From: Reichenbachiella agarivorans
GTDB taxonomy: Bacteria; Bacteroidota; Bacteroidia; Cytophagales; Cyclobacteriaceae
Reading direction: 5' to 3'
Assembly (NCBI RefSeq): GCF_025502585.1
Contig: NZ_CP106679.1
Location: forward strand, 124,001 to 188,000
DNA length: 64,000 bases
A program made the translations under genes and the position numbers. The notes under the pieces are model-generated. The model made no database searches. It saw only the letters and a program-made list of their open reading frames with translations, and was not told the origin of the DNA. Below are positions 8,836 through 16,993 of the stretch, in pieces (within the stretch, counting starts at the first letter, position 1; every line of letters starts with the position of its first letter).

Positions 8836-9177
8836 TCAATGGACAATTCCACATTCCTTGCACATTTTTCGTTTGCCCAATGGACGCTTTTTGGGTGGTT
8901 TCTTGTGTCCAAAGTACGAAGGATCTGAGTACTGAGGCTTTTCCATTTCTTTTGCCTGCTTCTTGTACTTTTTCTTGTTCTGCTTCATCAAGATCTCATA
9001 GTCCTTGAGTGCCTGATCTTCTTTCTGTCTAAAAACCTTCTTAGCACCATGCTTGTTCTGAGAGAACTGAGCCTCCTTGGAAGAAGTTTTAGCTTCCGAA
9101 TCCCTAGATGTCTGCCCAAAAGCGTCTCCTACGACCAACATTAATACCAAAACACCTCCTAAAACCAATATCCTCAT
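8836..9177 (-). CDS. Small exported basic protein
   Basis: This 113-residue protein has a clear signal peptide (MRILVLGGVLVLMLVVGDAFGQ). The mature part is lysine-rich, with KEDQALKDYEILMKQNKKKYKKQ and a C-terminal KKRPLGKRKMCKECGIVH. The CKEC pair and terminal His could bind a metal, though only two cysteines are present. I do not recognise the family. It is divergent from the amidohydrolase gene, with about 90 bp between them. Confidence 0.6.
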   Translation of the reverse strand: MRILVLGGVLVLMLVVGDAFGQTSRDSEAKTSSKEAQFSQNKHGAKKVFRQKEDQALKDYEILMKQNKKKYKKQAKEMEKPQYSDPSYFGHKKPPKKRPLGKRKMCKECGIVH

Positions 9178-9268
9178 AGCATCTTTCTTGATTTACAAAT
9201 AAACAAAATTTAACTCTATTATTGTGAACCCAAAGTTATCATTTGGGGTATAGACACACAGTGATTCA

Positions 9269-10369
9269 ATGAAACTCAACATGAAACATATCCTTACACT
9301 TGCTCTTCTCTTGCTTTCTCTTCTTTCCTTTGGACAAAACATGGAGTTTGAAGACTACAATCCTCCCTCCACACTTGTAGTAAATGAAAACCTTGTCAGA
9401 CAGGCTAAATTTCCTTTCATAGATGTTCACAATCATCAATGGTCGATGGACAAGCAAAACTTGAGCCAACTCATCAAAGAAATGGATGAACTCAACATGG
9501 CTGTCATGGTCAACCTGAGCGGAAGAGGTCAAGGCAGCACCCAATATTTGCACAATGTCTTGGATAACGTGCACAACAATTACCCCAATCGCTTCATCAT
9601 TTTCACCAATATTGATTTTGAAAACATTGACAAGCCTAATTGGACGAAAAATGCGGTAAAAACACTAGAAGAAGATGTCAAAGCTGGTGCCAATGGTCTC
9701 AAGATCTACAAAAGTCTTGGTCTCCGCTATACAGACAGCAATGGCAATAGAATCAAGGTAGACGACCCTCGCATTGACCCGATCTGGGCCAAATGTGGTG
9801 AATTGGGAATTCCAGTTTTAATCCATTCGGCAGATCCCAAACCCTTTTGGGATGAACATGACGCGAACAATGAAAGATGGCTAGAACTCAAAACCAAACC
9901 TAACCGAAAAAGAAGCGATACCGATCCAGCGCCGTGGGAAACCATCATCGCGGAGCAACATCACGTGTTTGCCAAGCATCCAAAAACCAAATTCATCAAT
10001 GCACACCTTGGCTGGTATGCCAATGATCTGACCCAGCTCGGTCAAATTATGGATCGCTATCCAAACATGTACAGCGAAATCGGTGCTGTCATCGCCGAGC
10101 TAGGTCGACAACCTAAAACAGCCAGAGCCTTTTTCGAAAAATACCAAGATAGAATCATGTTTGGCAAGGATTACTACAACCAAGAAGAATACTACACCTA
10201 CTTTAGGGTATTAGAAACCGAAGACGAATACTTCCCCTACTACAAGAAATACCACGCCTACTGGAAAATGTATGGACTAGGGTTGTCAGATCAGATATTG
10301 AAAAAGCTATATTATCAGAATGCTCTCAAGGTTATCCCTAACATTGACACCACCTTGTTTACAAACTAA
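9269..10369 (+). CDS. Exported amidohydrolase-family (TIM-barrel) protein
   Basis: A signal peptide (MKHILTLALLLLSLLSFGQ) leads into a metal-dependent hydrolase barrel. Metal-ligand candidates are the HNH of FIDVHNHQWSM in the first strand, GLKIYKSLG with its conserved Lys, PVLIHSADP, KFINAHLGW and the final GKDYY. This is the amidohydrolase-2 pattern, and substrates of the subfamily include lactones, decarboxylated aromatics and amides. Which one applies here is not evident. Translation may start at 9269 or at the second Met codon at 9281. The nucleotidyltransferase gene follows after about 77 bp in the same direction, but a functional link is not obvious. Confidence 0.8.
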   Translation: MKLNMKHILTLALLLLSLLSFGQNMEFEDYNPPSTLVVNENLVRQAKFPFIDVHNHQWSMDKQNLSQLIKEMDELNMAVMVNLSGRGQGSTQYLHNVLDNVHNNYPNRFIIFTNIDFENIDKPNWTKNAVKTLEEDVKAGANGLKIYKSLGLRYTDSNGNRIKVDDPRIDPIWAKCGELGIPVLIHSADPKPFWDEHDANNERWLELKTKPNRKRSDTDPAPWETIIAEQHHVFAKHPKTKFINAHLGWYANDLTQLGQIMDRYPNMYSEIGAVIAELGRQPKTARAFFEKYQDRIMFGKDYYNQEEYYTYFRVLETEDEYFPYYKKYHAYWKMYGLGLSDQILKKLYYQNALKVIPNIDTTLFTN

Positions 10370-10446
10370 TTATCATTGTAGCTCAAAACACTAAGTATCA
10401 ACGTCCGAATCATGCGCTAACATGAATAGGACACTATTTCGTATCA

Positions 10447-11346
10447 ATGAAACCGACATTATTAATATTAGCTGCCGGCAGAGGCAGTAGATTTGGAGGA
10501 GCCAAACAGGTGTTCCCAATGGGACCCAATGGCGAAACCATCATGGAATACAGCATCTATGATGCACTCAACAATGGATTTGGTGACGTAGTAATGGTCA
10601 TCAACAAGGATGTCGAAGAAGACACCTTGGCACTGGTCGATAAAATGACTGGTGTAAAAGACAAAATTACCTACACCTACCAAGATTTGTATGTGGATAT
10701 GATCCCAACTGACATCCAAGCCAAAAGACTCAAACCTTGGGGAACAGCTCATGCCATCATGAGTGCCAGTGACGCTATCAAAGGCAACTTTGCGATGATC
10801 AATGCAGACGACTTTTACGGAGCTGAAGCTTTCAAGACCATGTCAGACTACCTCAGTCGGCATCAGCAAGCACATCAGTACAGTATGGTAGGTTATGACC
10901 TCATCAATACATTGTCTCAAAACGGAACAGTCTCTAGGGGCATTTCAATCAGCAATGAGCAAGGCAAATTGACATCCATCACCGAAACACATGGCATCTA
11001 TGAGTCCAACGGCCAGATATGGTGTATCGGGCAGGATGGTAAAGAAACCGAAATCACAGAAGGTCTCGCCTCTATGAATTTTTGGGGGTTTCAGCACAAC
11101 CTCTTCGATGAAATGAAAAGACAATTCCCGATCTTTCTAAAACAAGCCGCTGATCTGACGAAGGATGAATTTCAAATCCCAACGGTCATCGACCACATGA
11201 TCAAAAAAGGCATGATAGAAGTAGATGTACTACATTCATCCGCCAAATGGTTTGGCGTGACTTACAAAGAAGACAAGGATTTTGCCTCCGAATCGATCCA
11301 AAACTTTGTCAAAGCAGGAAAATACCCTACTCCATTATGGAGCTAA
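10447..11346 (+). CDS. Sugar-phosphate nucleotidyltransferase-like protein
   Basis: The N-terminus LLILAAGRGSRFGGAKQVFPMGP has the nucleotide-binding LAAGxGxR and the following Lys and Pro of NTP-transferase enzymes. FAMINADDFYG supplies the metal-binding acidic pair, and TPWGTAHAIM-like residues (KPWGTAHAIMSA) bind the base. Such enzymes join a nucleotide to a sugar or other alcohol phosphate for cell-surface synthesis. The 299-residue length without a left-handed helix tail fits the short type. The substrate is unknown. It is followed at once by the peroxiredoxin gene. Confidence 0.82.
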   Translation: MKPTLLILAAGRGSRFGGAKQVFPMGPNGETIMEYSIYDALNNGFGDVVMVINKDVEEDTLALVDKMTGVKDKITYTYQDLYVDMIPTDIQAKRLKPWGTAHAIMSASDAIKGNFAMINADDFYGAEAFKTMSDYLSRHQQAHQYSMVGYDLINTLSQNGTVSRGISISNEQGKLTSITETHGIYESNGQIWCIGQDGKETEITEGLASMNFWGFQHNLFDEMKRQFPIFLKQAADLTKDEFQIPTVIDHMIKKGMIEVDVLHSSAKWFGVTYKEDKDFASESIQNFVKAGKYPTPLWS

Positions 11347-11359
11347 ACAGTCATTTTGT

Positions 11360-11800
11360 ATGAAAATCGGAGAGTCTATACCGTCCTTTTCTTTGCTCAA
11401 CCAAGACGGATTGCCAGTCAACTCTACTGACTTGATTGGCGATCCTTTGGTTATTTTTTTCTACCCAAAGGATGATACGCCAGTTTGCACAACCGAAGCC
11501 TGTACCTTTCGCGATCATTTTGAAGATTTCAGGGAGCTAAACATCAAGGTCATAGGCATCAGTGCTGACTCTCCAAATTCACATGCCCGGTTCCGCGCCA
11601 AACATCGGCTGAATTTTGACCTACTCAGTGATGAGAACAAAGCAGTTGAAAAATTGTTTGGATTGAGAAGGTCTCTTTTTGGACTTCTTGCTCAACGTGT
11701 GACTTTTATTTTTGATTCGCAGGGAATGCTTACTCACCAGATAGGGTCTCGATTCCAAGCCAAAAAGCATGTACATGAGGCACTTAAAGCACTGAGATAA
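11360..11800 (+). CDS. bcp: Thioredoxin-dependent peroxiredoxin (BCP/PrxQ type)
   Basis: The protein reduces hydroperoxides with a peroxidatic cysteine. DDTPVCTTEACTFRDHF holds the peroxidatic Cys and a second Cys five residues later, which is the atypical 2-Cys PrxQ/BCP pattern. FFYPKDDTP and GISADSPNSHARF are family motifs. I start at the ATG at 11360 (MKIGESIPSFSLL), which gives 146 residues as expected. A frame extension to 11282 would overlap the upstream gene and adds nothing family-like. The start lies 14 bp after the nucleotidyltransferase stop. Confidence 0.88.
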   Translation: MKIGESIPSFSLLNQDGLPVNSTDLIGDPLVIFFYPKDDTPVCTTEACTFRDHFEDFRELNIKVIGISADSPNSHARFRAKHRLNFDLLSDENKAVEKLFGLRRSLFGLLAQRVTFIFDSQGMLTHQIGSRFQAKKHVHEALKALR

Positions 11801-11860
11801 AATGCGGTGATTTATTCTCAAAATAATCACAAGAAAATTAGTAAAGAGAAAAAATCAAAC

Positions 11861-11868
11861 TAGTTTTG
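11861..11868 (+). promoter_or_regulatory. -7 box (TAGTTTTG) of the SRP RNA gene
   Basis: TAGTTTTG matches TAnnTTTG exactly and lies 3-5 bp before the inferred 5' end of the SRP RNA, the right spacing for its transcription start. The -33 region is A-rich with no clear TTTG. Confidence 0.6.
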
Positions 11869-11870
11869 CA

Positions 11871-11967
11871 TTGGCAAATCGATACGACCAGCTCCTATCG
11901 AACTCCCCCAGGGTCGGAAGACAGCAAGGGTAGATAGTCGTAGCGGTGCGATGTTGGTTTGCCACTT
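11871..11967 (+). ncRNA. ffs: Signal recognition particle RNA, small bacterial type
   Basis: The apical SRP domain IV is recognisable: CCCCCAGGGTCGGAAGACAGC, then AAGGGTAGATAG, with the GGAA tetraloop and the asymmetric AGCA/ACAGC internal loop that binds Ffh. The ends pair as TTGGCAAA (11871-11878) with TTTGCCA (about 11958-11964), closing a single hairpin of roughly 95 nt. T-rich sequence (CTTTTCTTT) follows and may terminate transcription. The RNA assembles with Ffh to target nascent membrane and secreted proteins. End positions are estimates to within a few bases. Confidence 0.85.
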
Positions 11968-11995
11968 TTCTTTCAGATTTATCCCTCCTTTCTGA

Positions 11996-12199
11996 ATGCA
12001 CATCATCAAAATCAAAGGCAAAGCAAAAATCCCGGATTATATCCAGTTGAGAGATGAGGATTTTGTACTTATTGCGTATTTTCGTGCAGATCGACCACTC
12101 AAAAAACTAGAAAAGTATGGTCTGGAAGGAAAAGAAGATGCACTCAAGGGCATCATAGACACCCTTCCTTATGGAAAAATTCAACCCTTAAAGATTTAA
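11996..12199 (+). CDS. Small hypothetical protein upstream of ftsE
   Basis: This 67-residue soluble protein (MHIIKIKGKAKIPDYIQLRD through LPYGKIQPLKI) is of a family I do not recognise. It ends 2 bp before the ftsE start, so the two are almost certainly co-transcribed and translationally close. It has no membrane segment and no cysteines. It could be a small partner of the division ABC transporter or unrelated, and the sequence does not say which. Confidence 0.6.
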   Translation: MHIIKIKGKAKIPDYIQLRDEDFVLIAYFRADRPLKKLEKYGLEGKEDALKGIIDTLPYGKIQPLKI

Positions 12200-12201
12200 G
12201 T

Positions 12202-12912
12202 ATGGAAATGGATAGTCGCCCAGTAGTAGAAGTCAGTGAAGCTGATATTTATCAAGAAAACCAAAAGGTACTAAGCGACATCAGTTTCAAAATCGAGAAA
12301 GGCGAATTTGTCTATCTCATCGGTCGTACAGGCAGTGGCAAGTCTTCTTTGCTCAAAACACTTTATGCGGATCTTTCTTTTGACAAAGGCTCCATTGATG
12401 TAGCGGGTTTTGATATTCGTAAAATCAAATCCAAAAAAGTACCTTACCTCAGAAGAAAAATAGGCATTATTTTCCAAGATTTCCAACTCTTCCCAGATAG
12501 AACTGTATCCGAAAACCTACTTTTTGTCATGAAGGCAACTGGCTGGAAAGACAAAACAAAAATGAAAGGTCGGTTGGCAGAAGTACTCATGAGAGTAGGT
12601 CTAGGAGCTGCAGCTGGCAAAATGCCGCATCAACTCTCAGGAGGCGAACAACAGCGAGTAGTCATTGCCCGGGCATTGATCAACGAGCCTGTTATTCTCT
12701 TTGCTGATGAGCCAACTGGGAATCTAGACCCAGAAGTATCCAAAAGCATCTTCAAACTTTTTGAGGAGATCAACAGGAGCGGGACTGCTATCCTGATGGC
12801 AACCCACAATCACAATTTCATAACTGAAAACCCAGGTAGGGTATTGAAATGTGAGGAAGGAAAGTTGCTAGACTCTACGCAAGATGAGTTCAATCTAGCA
12901 ACCCATTATTAA
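12202..12912 (+). CDS. ftsE: Cell division ATP-binding protein FtsE
   Basis: This ABC ATPase has all motifs in order: Walker [11 protein letters not shown]-loop [12 protein letters not shown], signature LSGGEQQRV, Walker [14 protein letters not shown] and H-loop ATHN. The Q-loop sequence and the 236-residue length are characteristic of FtsE, which with membrane partner FtsX controls peptidoglycan hydrolysis at the septum. No ftsX gene is adjacent, so it must lie elsewhere. The start codon is ATG at 12202, and a second Met follows two codons later. It is convergent with the DUF4097 gene, whose stop lies only 3 bp away. Confidence 0.85.
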   Translation: MEMDSRPVVEVSEADIYQENQKVLSDISFKIEKGEFVYLIGRTGSGKSSLLKTLYADLSFDKGSIDVAGFDIRKIKSKKVPYLRRKIGIIFQDFQLFPDRTVSENLLFVMKATGWKDKTKMKGRLAEVLMRVGLGAAAGKMPHQLSGGEQQRVVIARALINEPVILFADEPTGNLDPEVSKSIFKLFEEINRSGTAILMATHNHNFITENPGRVLKCEEGKLLDSTQDEFNLATHY

Positions 12913-12914
12913 TC

Positions 12915-13967
12915 TTACTCTAGGTCAATATTCCCATAACTAGAGGATATTGATAGAGTACCCCCCTTGCCATTGCCCATTTTCCCTTTGTAGTCTGCCT
13001 TATTATCCGACTTATTCTTGTAGCTGAGATCTATGGATGAGTCTGAGTAGTCAAAATCTCCATATTTCACATTGACTTCAAATGTCGCATTCGTACCTTC
13101 TTCGAATCCCAATTTAAAATTACTAAACTTGCCAGTCAGGTTTACCCTCTGAAATTGCTTGGAAACTTGTCTGATTTTGAAATTGCCAGCGTATGATGAT
13201 TCTACATCCAGTTCCACACCCAAGTAGCCAATCACCAAATCTGAGTACCCCATATACCCTTTGATACCTTCTACTCTCCCAATATCCATGTCTCCATATT
13301 TACTAGTCATATCAATTGTTTTGGCTGTCCCAATCTCTATATCACTGTAGCCCTGCTCAAATTTGACAATCCCCAACTGCTCAAAAGATACATCTGAGTA
13401 TTTGACCTCAATACTACCAGAGGCTACTCGCTTGAAACTACCGCCACCAAATGACACCTTGATGTCACAATTGCCGTTGAGCCGCTCGGTCTTGATGTTG
13501 CCATAGGAGATTTTCAAATCCACCCTTCCATTTAGGTCCCCGACATACGAATCCCCAAAACTGTTTTTCAAAATCAATGGGTTGGATTTCGGCATACTCA
13601 CCAGGTAATTGACCTCAAAATTTTCTGACCCGCGGTTGTTCACCTTGCCATCGATCTCTGTGACAAATCCTATCTCCTCAGCAGATTGACTGATCTGGAT
13701 TTGAATCTGATCTAGCAGTTCCATCGCTTTGGCCTCAGTGTTCTTCCGAGCGATTACTTCCACTTTGACATGCACGGTATTGCCGTCAGTTGTATTGACA
13801 TGCACTCGCCCAAAACTATTGGCAATGCTGAGTTTAGTAAAATCCTTTACCGTATAATTCTTTTCTACTACTTTCTTCTTTTCAATATTTCCCCTTGCGC
13901 TCAAGTCTACAACACAACACCCAATGAGCAACATGGTTATCAAGTACTTATACACTAATTTTTTCAT
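12915..13967 (-). CDS. Exported DUF4097-like beta-helical adhesin-type protein
   Basis: A signal peptide (MKKLVYKYLITMLLIGCCVVDLSA) precedes a repetitive protein of about 325 residues. It is built of short strands with recurring SYGN, SFGD and YSDI units (NSFGDSYVGDLNG, ISYGNIKTERLNG, KYSDVSFEQLG), the pattern of DUF4097 parallel beta-helices. Function is unknown, and such proteins often sit behind ECF sigma and anti-sigma genes. Its start overlaps the preceding anti-sigma-like gene by 20 bp, so it is the third gene of that operon. Confidence 0.78.
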   Translation of the reverse strand: MKKLVYKYLITMLLIGCCVVDLSARGNIEKKKVVEKNYTVKDFTKLSIANSFGRVHVNTTDGNTVHVKVEVIARKNTEAKAMELLDQIQIQISQSAEEIGFVTEIDGKVNNRGSENFEVNYLVSMPKSNPLILKNSFGDSYVGDLNGRVDLKISYGNIKTERLNGNCDIKVSFGGGSFKRVASGSIEVKYSDVSFEQLGIVKFEQGYSDIEIGTAKTIDMTSKYGDMDIGRVEGIKGYMGYSDLVIGYLGVELDVESSYAGNFKIRQVSKQFQRVNLTGKFSNFKLGFEEGTNATFEVNVKYGDFDYSDSSIDLSYKNKSDNKADYKGKMGNGKGGTLSISSSYGNIDLE

Positions 13968-14496
13968 CTCTTTCGTATTTTAGGAGTTGTTCTAATACCT
14001 TCAATTGCTTGTTTAGAATTTCGACTCTTAACTGAAGATTTTGAATCATCGCAGAGATCACTTTTTCGTTATTTTGATTCTGACTCAGCTCTATTTTCAA
14101 CTCTTGGTACATGCGATCCAAATCATCCAAATCAGCAATGAGTTCACCATCCATCACCTCAGACTGACTCATGACTTGCAATATTTCCGCCTTTCTTTCT
14201 TGGATCAAACCAGCATAATAATTTTCTATTTCCTGAATATCTTCCTTTGGATTGTCTTCAACTACGACCGTTTCTGATGACTTTGGCGTCCAATTCCGTT
14301 CAATCAACAACCCTAAACTGATGCAAACAAAGACCACTGCTGCAGCTTTCCATATCCAGATATACTGAAATGGTTTTTTCGTCTCTTGATTTTCGTCAAG
14401 ATTCTCGTTGATTGCATCCCAAAGTCCCTTCTTGGGTTCCAAGTCATCGAACTTATCTCTATGAGCTCTGATGAAGTCTTCCAAATTATCTTTCAT
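13948..14496 (-). CDS. Putative membrane anti-sigma factor
   Basis: This 182-residue protein has a soluble N-terminus of about 45 residues (DNLEDFIRAHRDKFDDLEP), which would be cytoplasmic. One membrane helix follows (IWIWKAAAVVFVCISLGLLIE, about residues 47-67), then a coiled-coil periplasmic part (residues 95-175). It overlaps the ECF sigma gene by 11 bp and the DUF4097 gene by 20 bp. Position and topology indicate a regulator that holds the sigma factor, although I see no ZAS zinc motif (HxxxCxxC), so the anti-sigma role is inferred from context. Confidence 0.65.
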   Translation of the reverse strand: MKDNLEDFIRAHRDKFDDLEPKKGLWDAINENLDENQETKKPFQYIWIWKAAAVVFVCISLGLLIERNWTPKSSETVVVEDNPKEDIQEIENYYAGLIQERKAEILQVMSQSEVMDGELIADLDDLDRMYQELKIELSQNQNNEKVISAMIQNLQLRVEILNKQLKVLEQLLKYERDEKISV

Positions 14497-15043
14497 AGCT
14501 GTACATTGTTTTTAACAATTCTCTCAATTTTACTTTGGCACGGTTGAGTTGCGACTTACTGGTCGATTCAGTGATTTCCATGATTTCAGCGATTTCCTTG
14601 TGGTCATATCCCTCAATCATGTACAAGGTAAAAACCAAACGAAAACCATCGGGCAATTGAGTCACTGCTGCTTTGATTTGATCTAAATTCAAACCATCGC
14701 AATCAATCGGCACATCTTCCACCAGTTCGACTCCCTCTTCATCGATATCAGCCAGCTCCTTCTTTCTCTTCAGGGCATTTAAGGCACCGTTGACCACTAT
14801 TCTTTTCAGCCAAGAACCAAAAGTAGAGTCTCCCCTGAATTTTTCAATTCCATGAAAAGCCTTGACAAATGACTCTTGCACCACGTCCTCCGCTTCTGCC
14901 AAATCACGCACGATTCTAAAACTCGTATTGAGCATAGCTTTAGCATAGAGATTATATAACTCAAATTGAGCCGTACGATCCTGCCGCCTGACTGCCTCGA
15001 CCAATTCGTAATGGATGTCGTGATGATTAATGGTATTGTTCAA
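14486..15043 (-). CDS. ECF RNA polymerase sigma factor
   Basis: Region 2 is clear in FELYNLYAKAMLNTSFRIV and RDLAEAEDVVQESFVKAFHG, and region 4 in YDHKEIAEIMEITESTSKSQ followed by LNRAKVKLRELL. The 185-residue size is normal. It would direct polymerase to a small regulon, probably including its own operon. It is the first gene of a tightly overlapping three-gene set (sigma, membrane anti-sigma-like, DUF4097 protein), which suggests an envelope-sensing circuit. Confidence 0.9.
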   Translation of the reverse strand: MNNTINHHDIHYELVEAVRRQDRTAQFELYNLYAKAMLNTSFRIVRDLAEAEDVVQESFVKAFHGIEKFRGDSTFGSWLKRIVVNGALNALKRKKELADIDEEGVELVEDVPIDCDGLNLDQIKAAVTQLPDGFRLVFTLYMIEGYDHKEIAEIMEITESTSKSQLNRAKVKLRELLKTMYSYER

Positions 15044-15169
15044 TTAAGATTCAAAATTCTACTCCAAAGACTACACAAATTTGCAAGGGTTGCATCCTCT
15101 TGGTAAAAATATCATTTCCACTCGTTTTTCTTCCAAAACATAAAGGAGAGCCGAATTTTTATTAATTTG

Positions 15170-16717
15170 ATGCCAAATAGACCTAACATTATTAACATGA
15201 GATATAAGTTCATTGCTACCTCAATTATATCACTAACATTAGTTGCCATTACCGCATTTTATTGGCAGCCCATCTTATGGATACTTGTACTATTGCTCCC
15301 CATAATCGGACTAGGTGTACATGACCTGTACCAGCACAAACATACCCTAAAAAGAAATTTTCCAGTACTAGGGATGCTTCGATACATCATGGAGGACTTA
15401 CGTCCTAAAATTTACCAGTATTTTATCGAATCCGAAACAGATGGCAGACCCATCAATAGGATGTTTAGATCAATCGTATATCAACGCGCCAAAGGAGCAC
15501 TATCTACCAATCCATTCGGCACCAAAATGAATGTATATGAAACTGGCTATGAGTGGGCCAACCATTCTATCATGGCATTGGATCACCATGATCTTGATCC
15601 ACATCCAAGAGTGATGGTTGGAGGCCCTGATTGCAAACAACCCTACAGCTCCAGCATCCTGAACGTATCCGCTATGAGTTTTGGAGCACTAAGTACCAAT
15701 GCTACATTGGCACTGAATGGAGGGGCAAAAAAAGGGGATTTCGCTCACAACACTGGAGAAGGAAGTATCAGTCCTTACCATTTGAAACATGGTGGAGACC
15801 TGATATGGCAAATTGGCACAGGGTACTTCGGATGTCGAAATGCAGACGGAACTTTCAACGACGAAATGTTCCAAGAAAAGGCACTCCTCGACAATGTAAA
15901 AATGATTGAAATTAAGCTTTCGCAAGGAGCAAAACCAGGTCACGGAGGCATCCTTCCTGCCGAGAAAAACACCCCAGAGATTGCCAAAATCAGAGCCGTG
16001 ATGCCACACACACGTGTAGACTCTCCTCCTACGCACAAATCATTCTCCAACCCCATTGAGATGATGAATTTTATCAAAAAACTACGAGACTTATCAGATG
16101 GAAAACCTGTAGGATTCAAGCTTTGTGTAGGAAACAAATTGGAGTTTACGGACCTATGTATTGCCATGCATCAGACAGGGATCAAACCTGATTTCATCAC
16201 CGTAGATGGTGGCGAAGGAGGTACTGGTGCAGCACCTTTAGAATTTTCCAACAGCATAGGCATGCCGCTCAAAGACGCACTGGCATTTGTCTATGACATG
16301 CTCCGCAGCTACGATCTCAAGAAAGACATCAGAATCTTTGCCTCTGGCAAAATTTTAACGGGTTTTCATATGTTTAGAGCGTTTGCCTTGGGAGCAGATG
16401 CATGCTACAGCGCCCGTGGCATGATGCTGTCTCTGGGCTGTATTCAAGCACTAGAGTGTCATAGCAACAAATGCCCTACAGGTATCGCTACACAAAAAGC
16501 TGAGTTGGTCAAAGGGCTCAACGTAGAAGACAAAATCAATCGGGTCGCTAAGTTTCATGGTGCTACTGTCAATAGTTTTGTGGAATTCATGGGAGCTACA
16601 GGGGTAAATTCAATCGCACAAATCAAACGACACCATGTTTACCGTAGAGTGTCACAATCCAAAATAAAAACTTATGCAGAGATATATCCACAAGTAAAGA
16701 GAGGTGAGTTTGCATAA
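15170..16717 (+). CDS. Membrane-anchored FMN glutamate-synthase-like protein
   Basis: The protein has two N-terminal hydrophobic segments (about residues 12-50 in this frame, starting MRYKFIATSIISL). The FMN-binding barrel of glutamate synthase follows: VSAMSFGALS, GGDLIWQIGTGYFG, GAKPGHGGILP, DGGEGGTGAAP and the cysteine cluster CIQALECHSNKCPTGIAT that ligates a 3Fe-4S centre. No glutaminase domain is present, so it is the free-standing GltB2-like type, whose reaction is not settled. Possible starts are TTG 15167, ATG 15170 and ATG 15197. The last gives the cleanest membrane-helix N-terminus. Confidence 0.82.
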   Translation: MPNRPNIINMRYKFIATSIISLTLVAITAFYWQPILWILVLLLPIIGLGVHDLYQHKHTLKRNFPVLGMLRYIMEDLRPKIYQYFIESETDGRPINRMFRSIVYQRAKGALSTNPFGTKMNVYETGYEWANHSIMALDHHDLDPHPRVMVGGPDCKQPYSSSILNVSAMSFGALSTNATLALNGGAKKGDFAHNTGEGSISPYHLKHGGDLIWQIGTGYFGCRNADGTFNDEMFQEKALLDNVKMIEIKLSQGAKPGHGGILPAEKNTPEIAKIRAVMPHTRVDSPPTHKSFSNPIEMMNFIKKLRDLSDGKPVGFKLCVGNKLEFTDLCIAMHQTGIKPDFITVDGGEGGTGAAPLEFSNSIGMPLKDALAFVYDMLRSYDLKKDIRIFASGKILTGFHMFRAFALGADACYSARGMMLSLGCIQALECHSNKCPTGIATQKAELVKGLNVEDKINRVAKFHGATVNSFVEFMGATGVNSIAQIKRHHVYRRVSQSKIKTYAEIYPQVKRGEFA

Positions 16718-16852
16718 GTTGATGTAGCTTTGCACTTGTCAATTCGCAGCATTTTTGACAGCAAGAGAAGGGGAGAAAAATTATTATTTTGTACGAGGTT
16801 CAACTTTGGCTTGACAATTGTAACCAGAGTAAAACCAGCAATAAAATTAAGT

Positions 16853-16993
16853 ATGAAATCAATAAAAACGAAAGTGCGATTTGTTGTGAGTTTTTTGTTT
16901 TACGTTCTGTTTTTGAGCTTTTTGGGCTGTAAAGAGAATGTCTTAACATTCAATCCTTTCAACAGGACAGATGTGTTTGCTAAAGCGGACTAA
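16853..16993 (+). CDS. Very small lipoprotein, 46 aa
   Basis: MKSIKTKVRFVVSFLFYVLF leads to a lipobox LSFLGC with the acylated Cys at residue 26, leaving only about 21 mature residues (CKENVLTFNPFNRTDVFAKAD). A strong terminator hairpin begins exactly at its stop codon, which argues that the region is transcribed in this direction and that the gene is real. A longer in-frame extension to 16730 would bury the signal peptide internally, so I reject it. The function is unknown. It lies between the glutamate-synthase-like gene and the end of moeA. Confidence 0.5.
   Translation: MKSIKTKVRFVVSFLFYVLFLSFLGCKENVLTFNPFNRTDVFAKAD

Noticed and set aside
16730-16852. N-terminal extension of the small lipoprotein to 16730
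   Set aside because: It would place the signal peptide in the middle of the protein and has low-complexity basic sequence.
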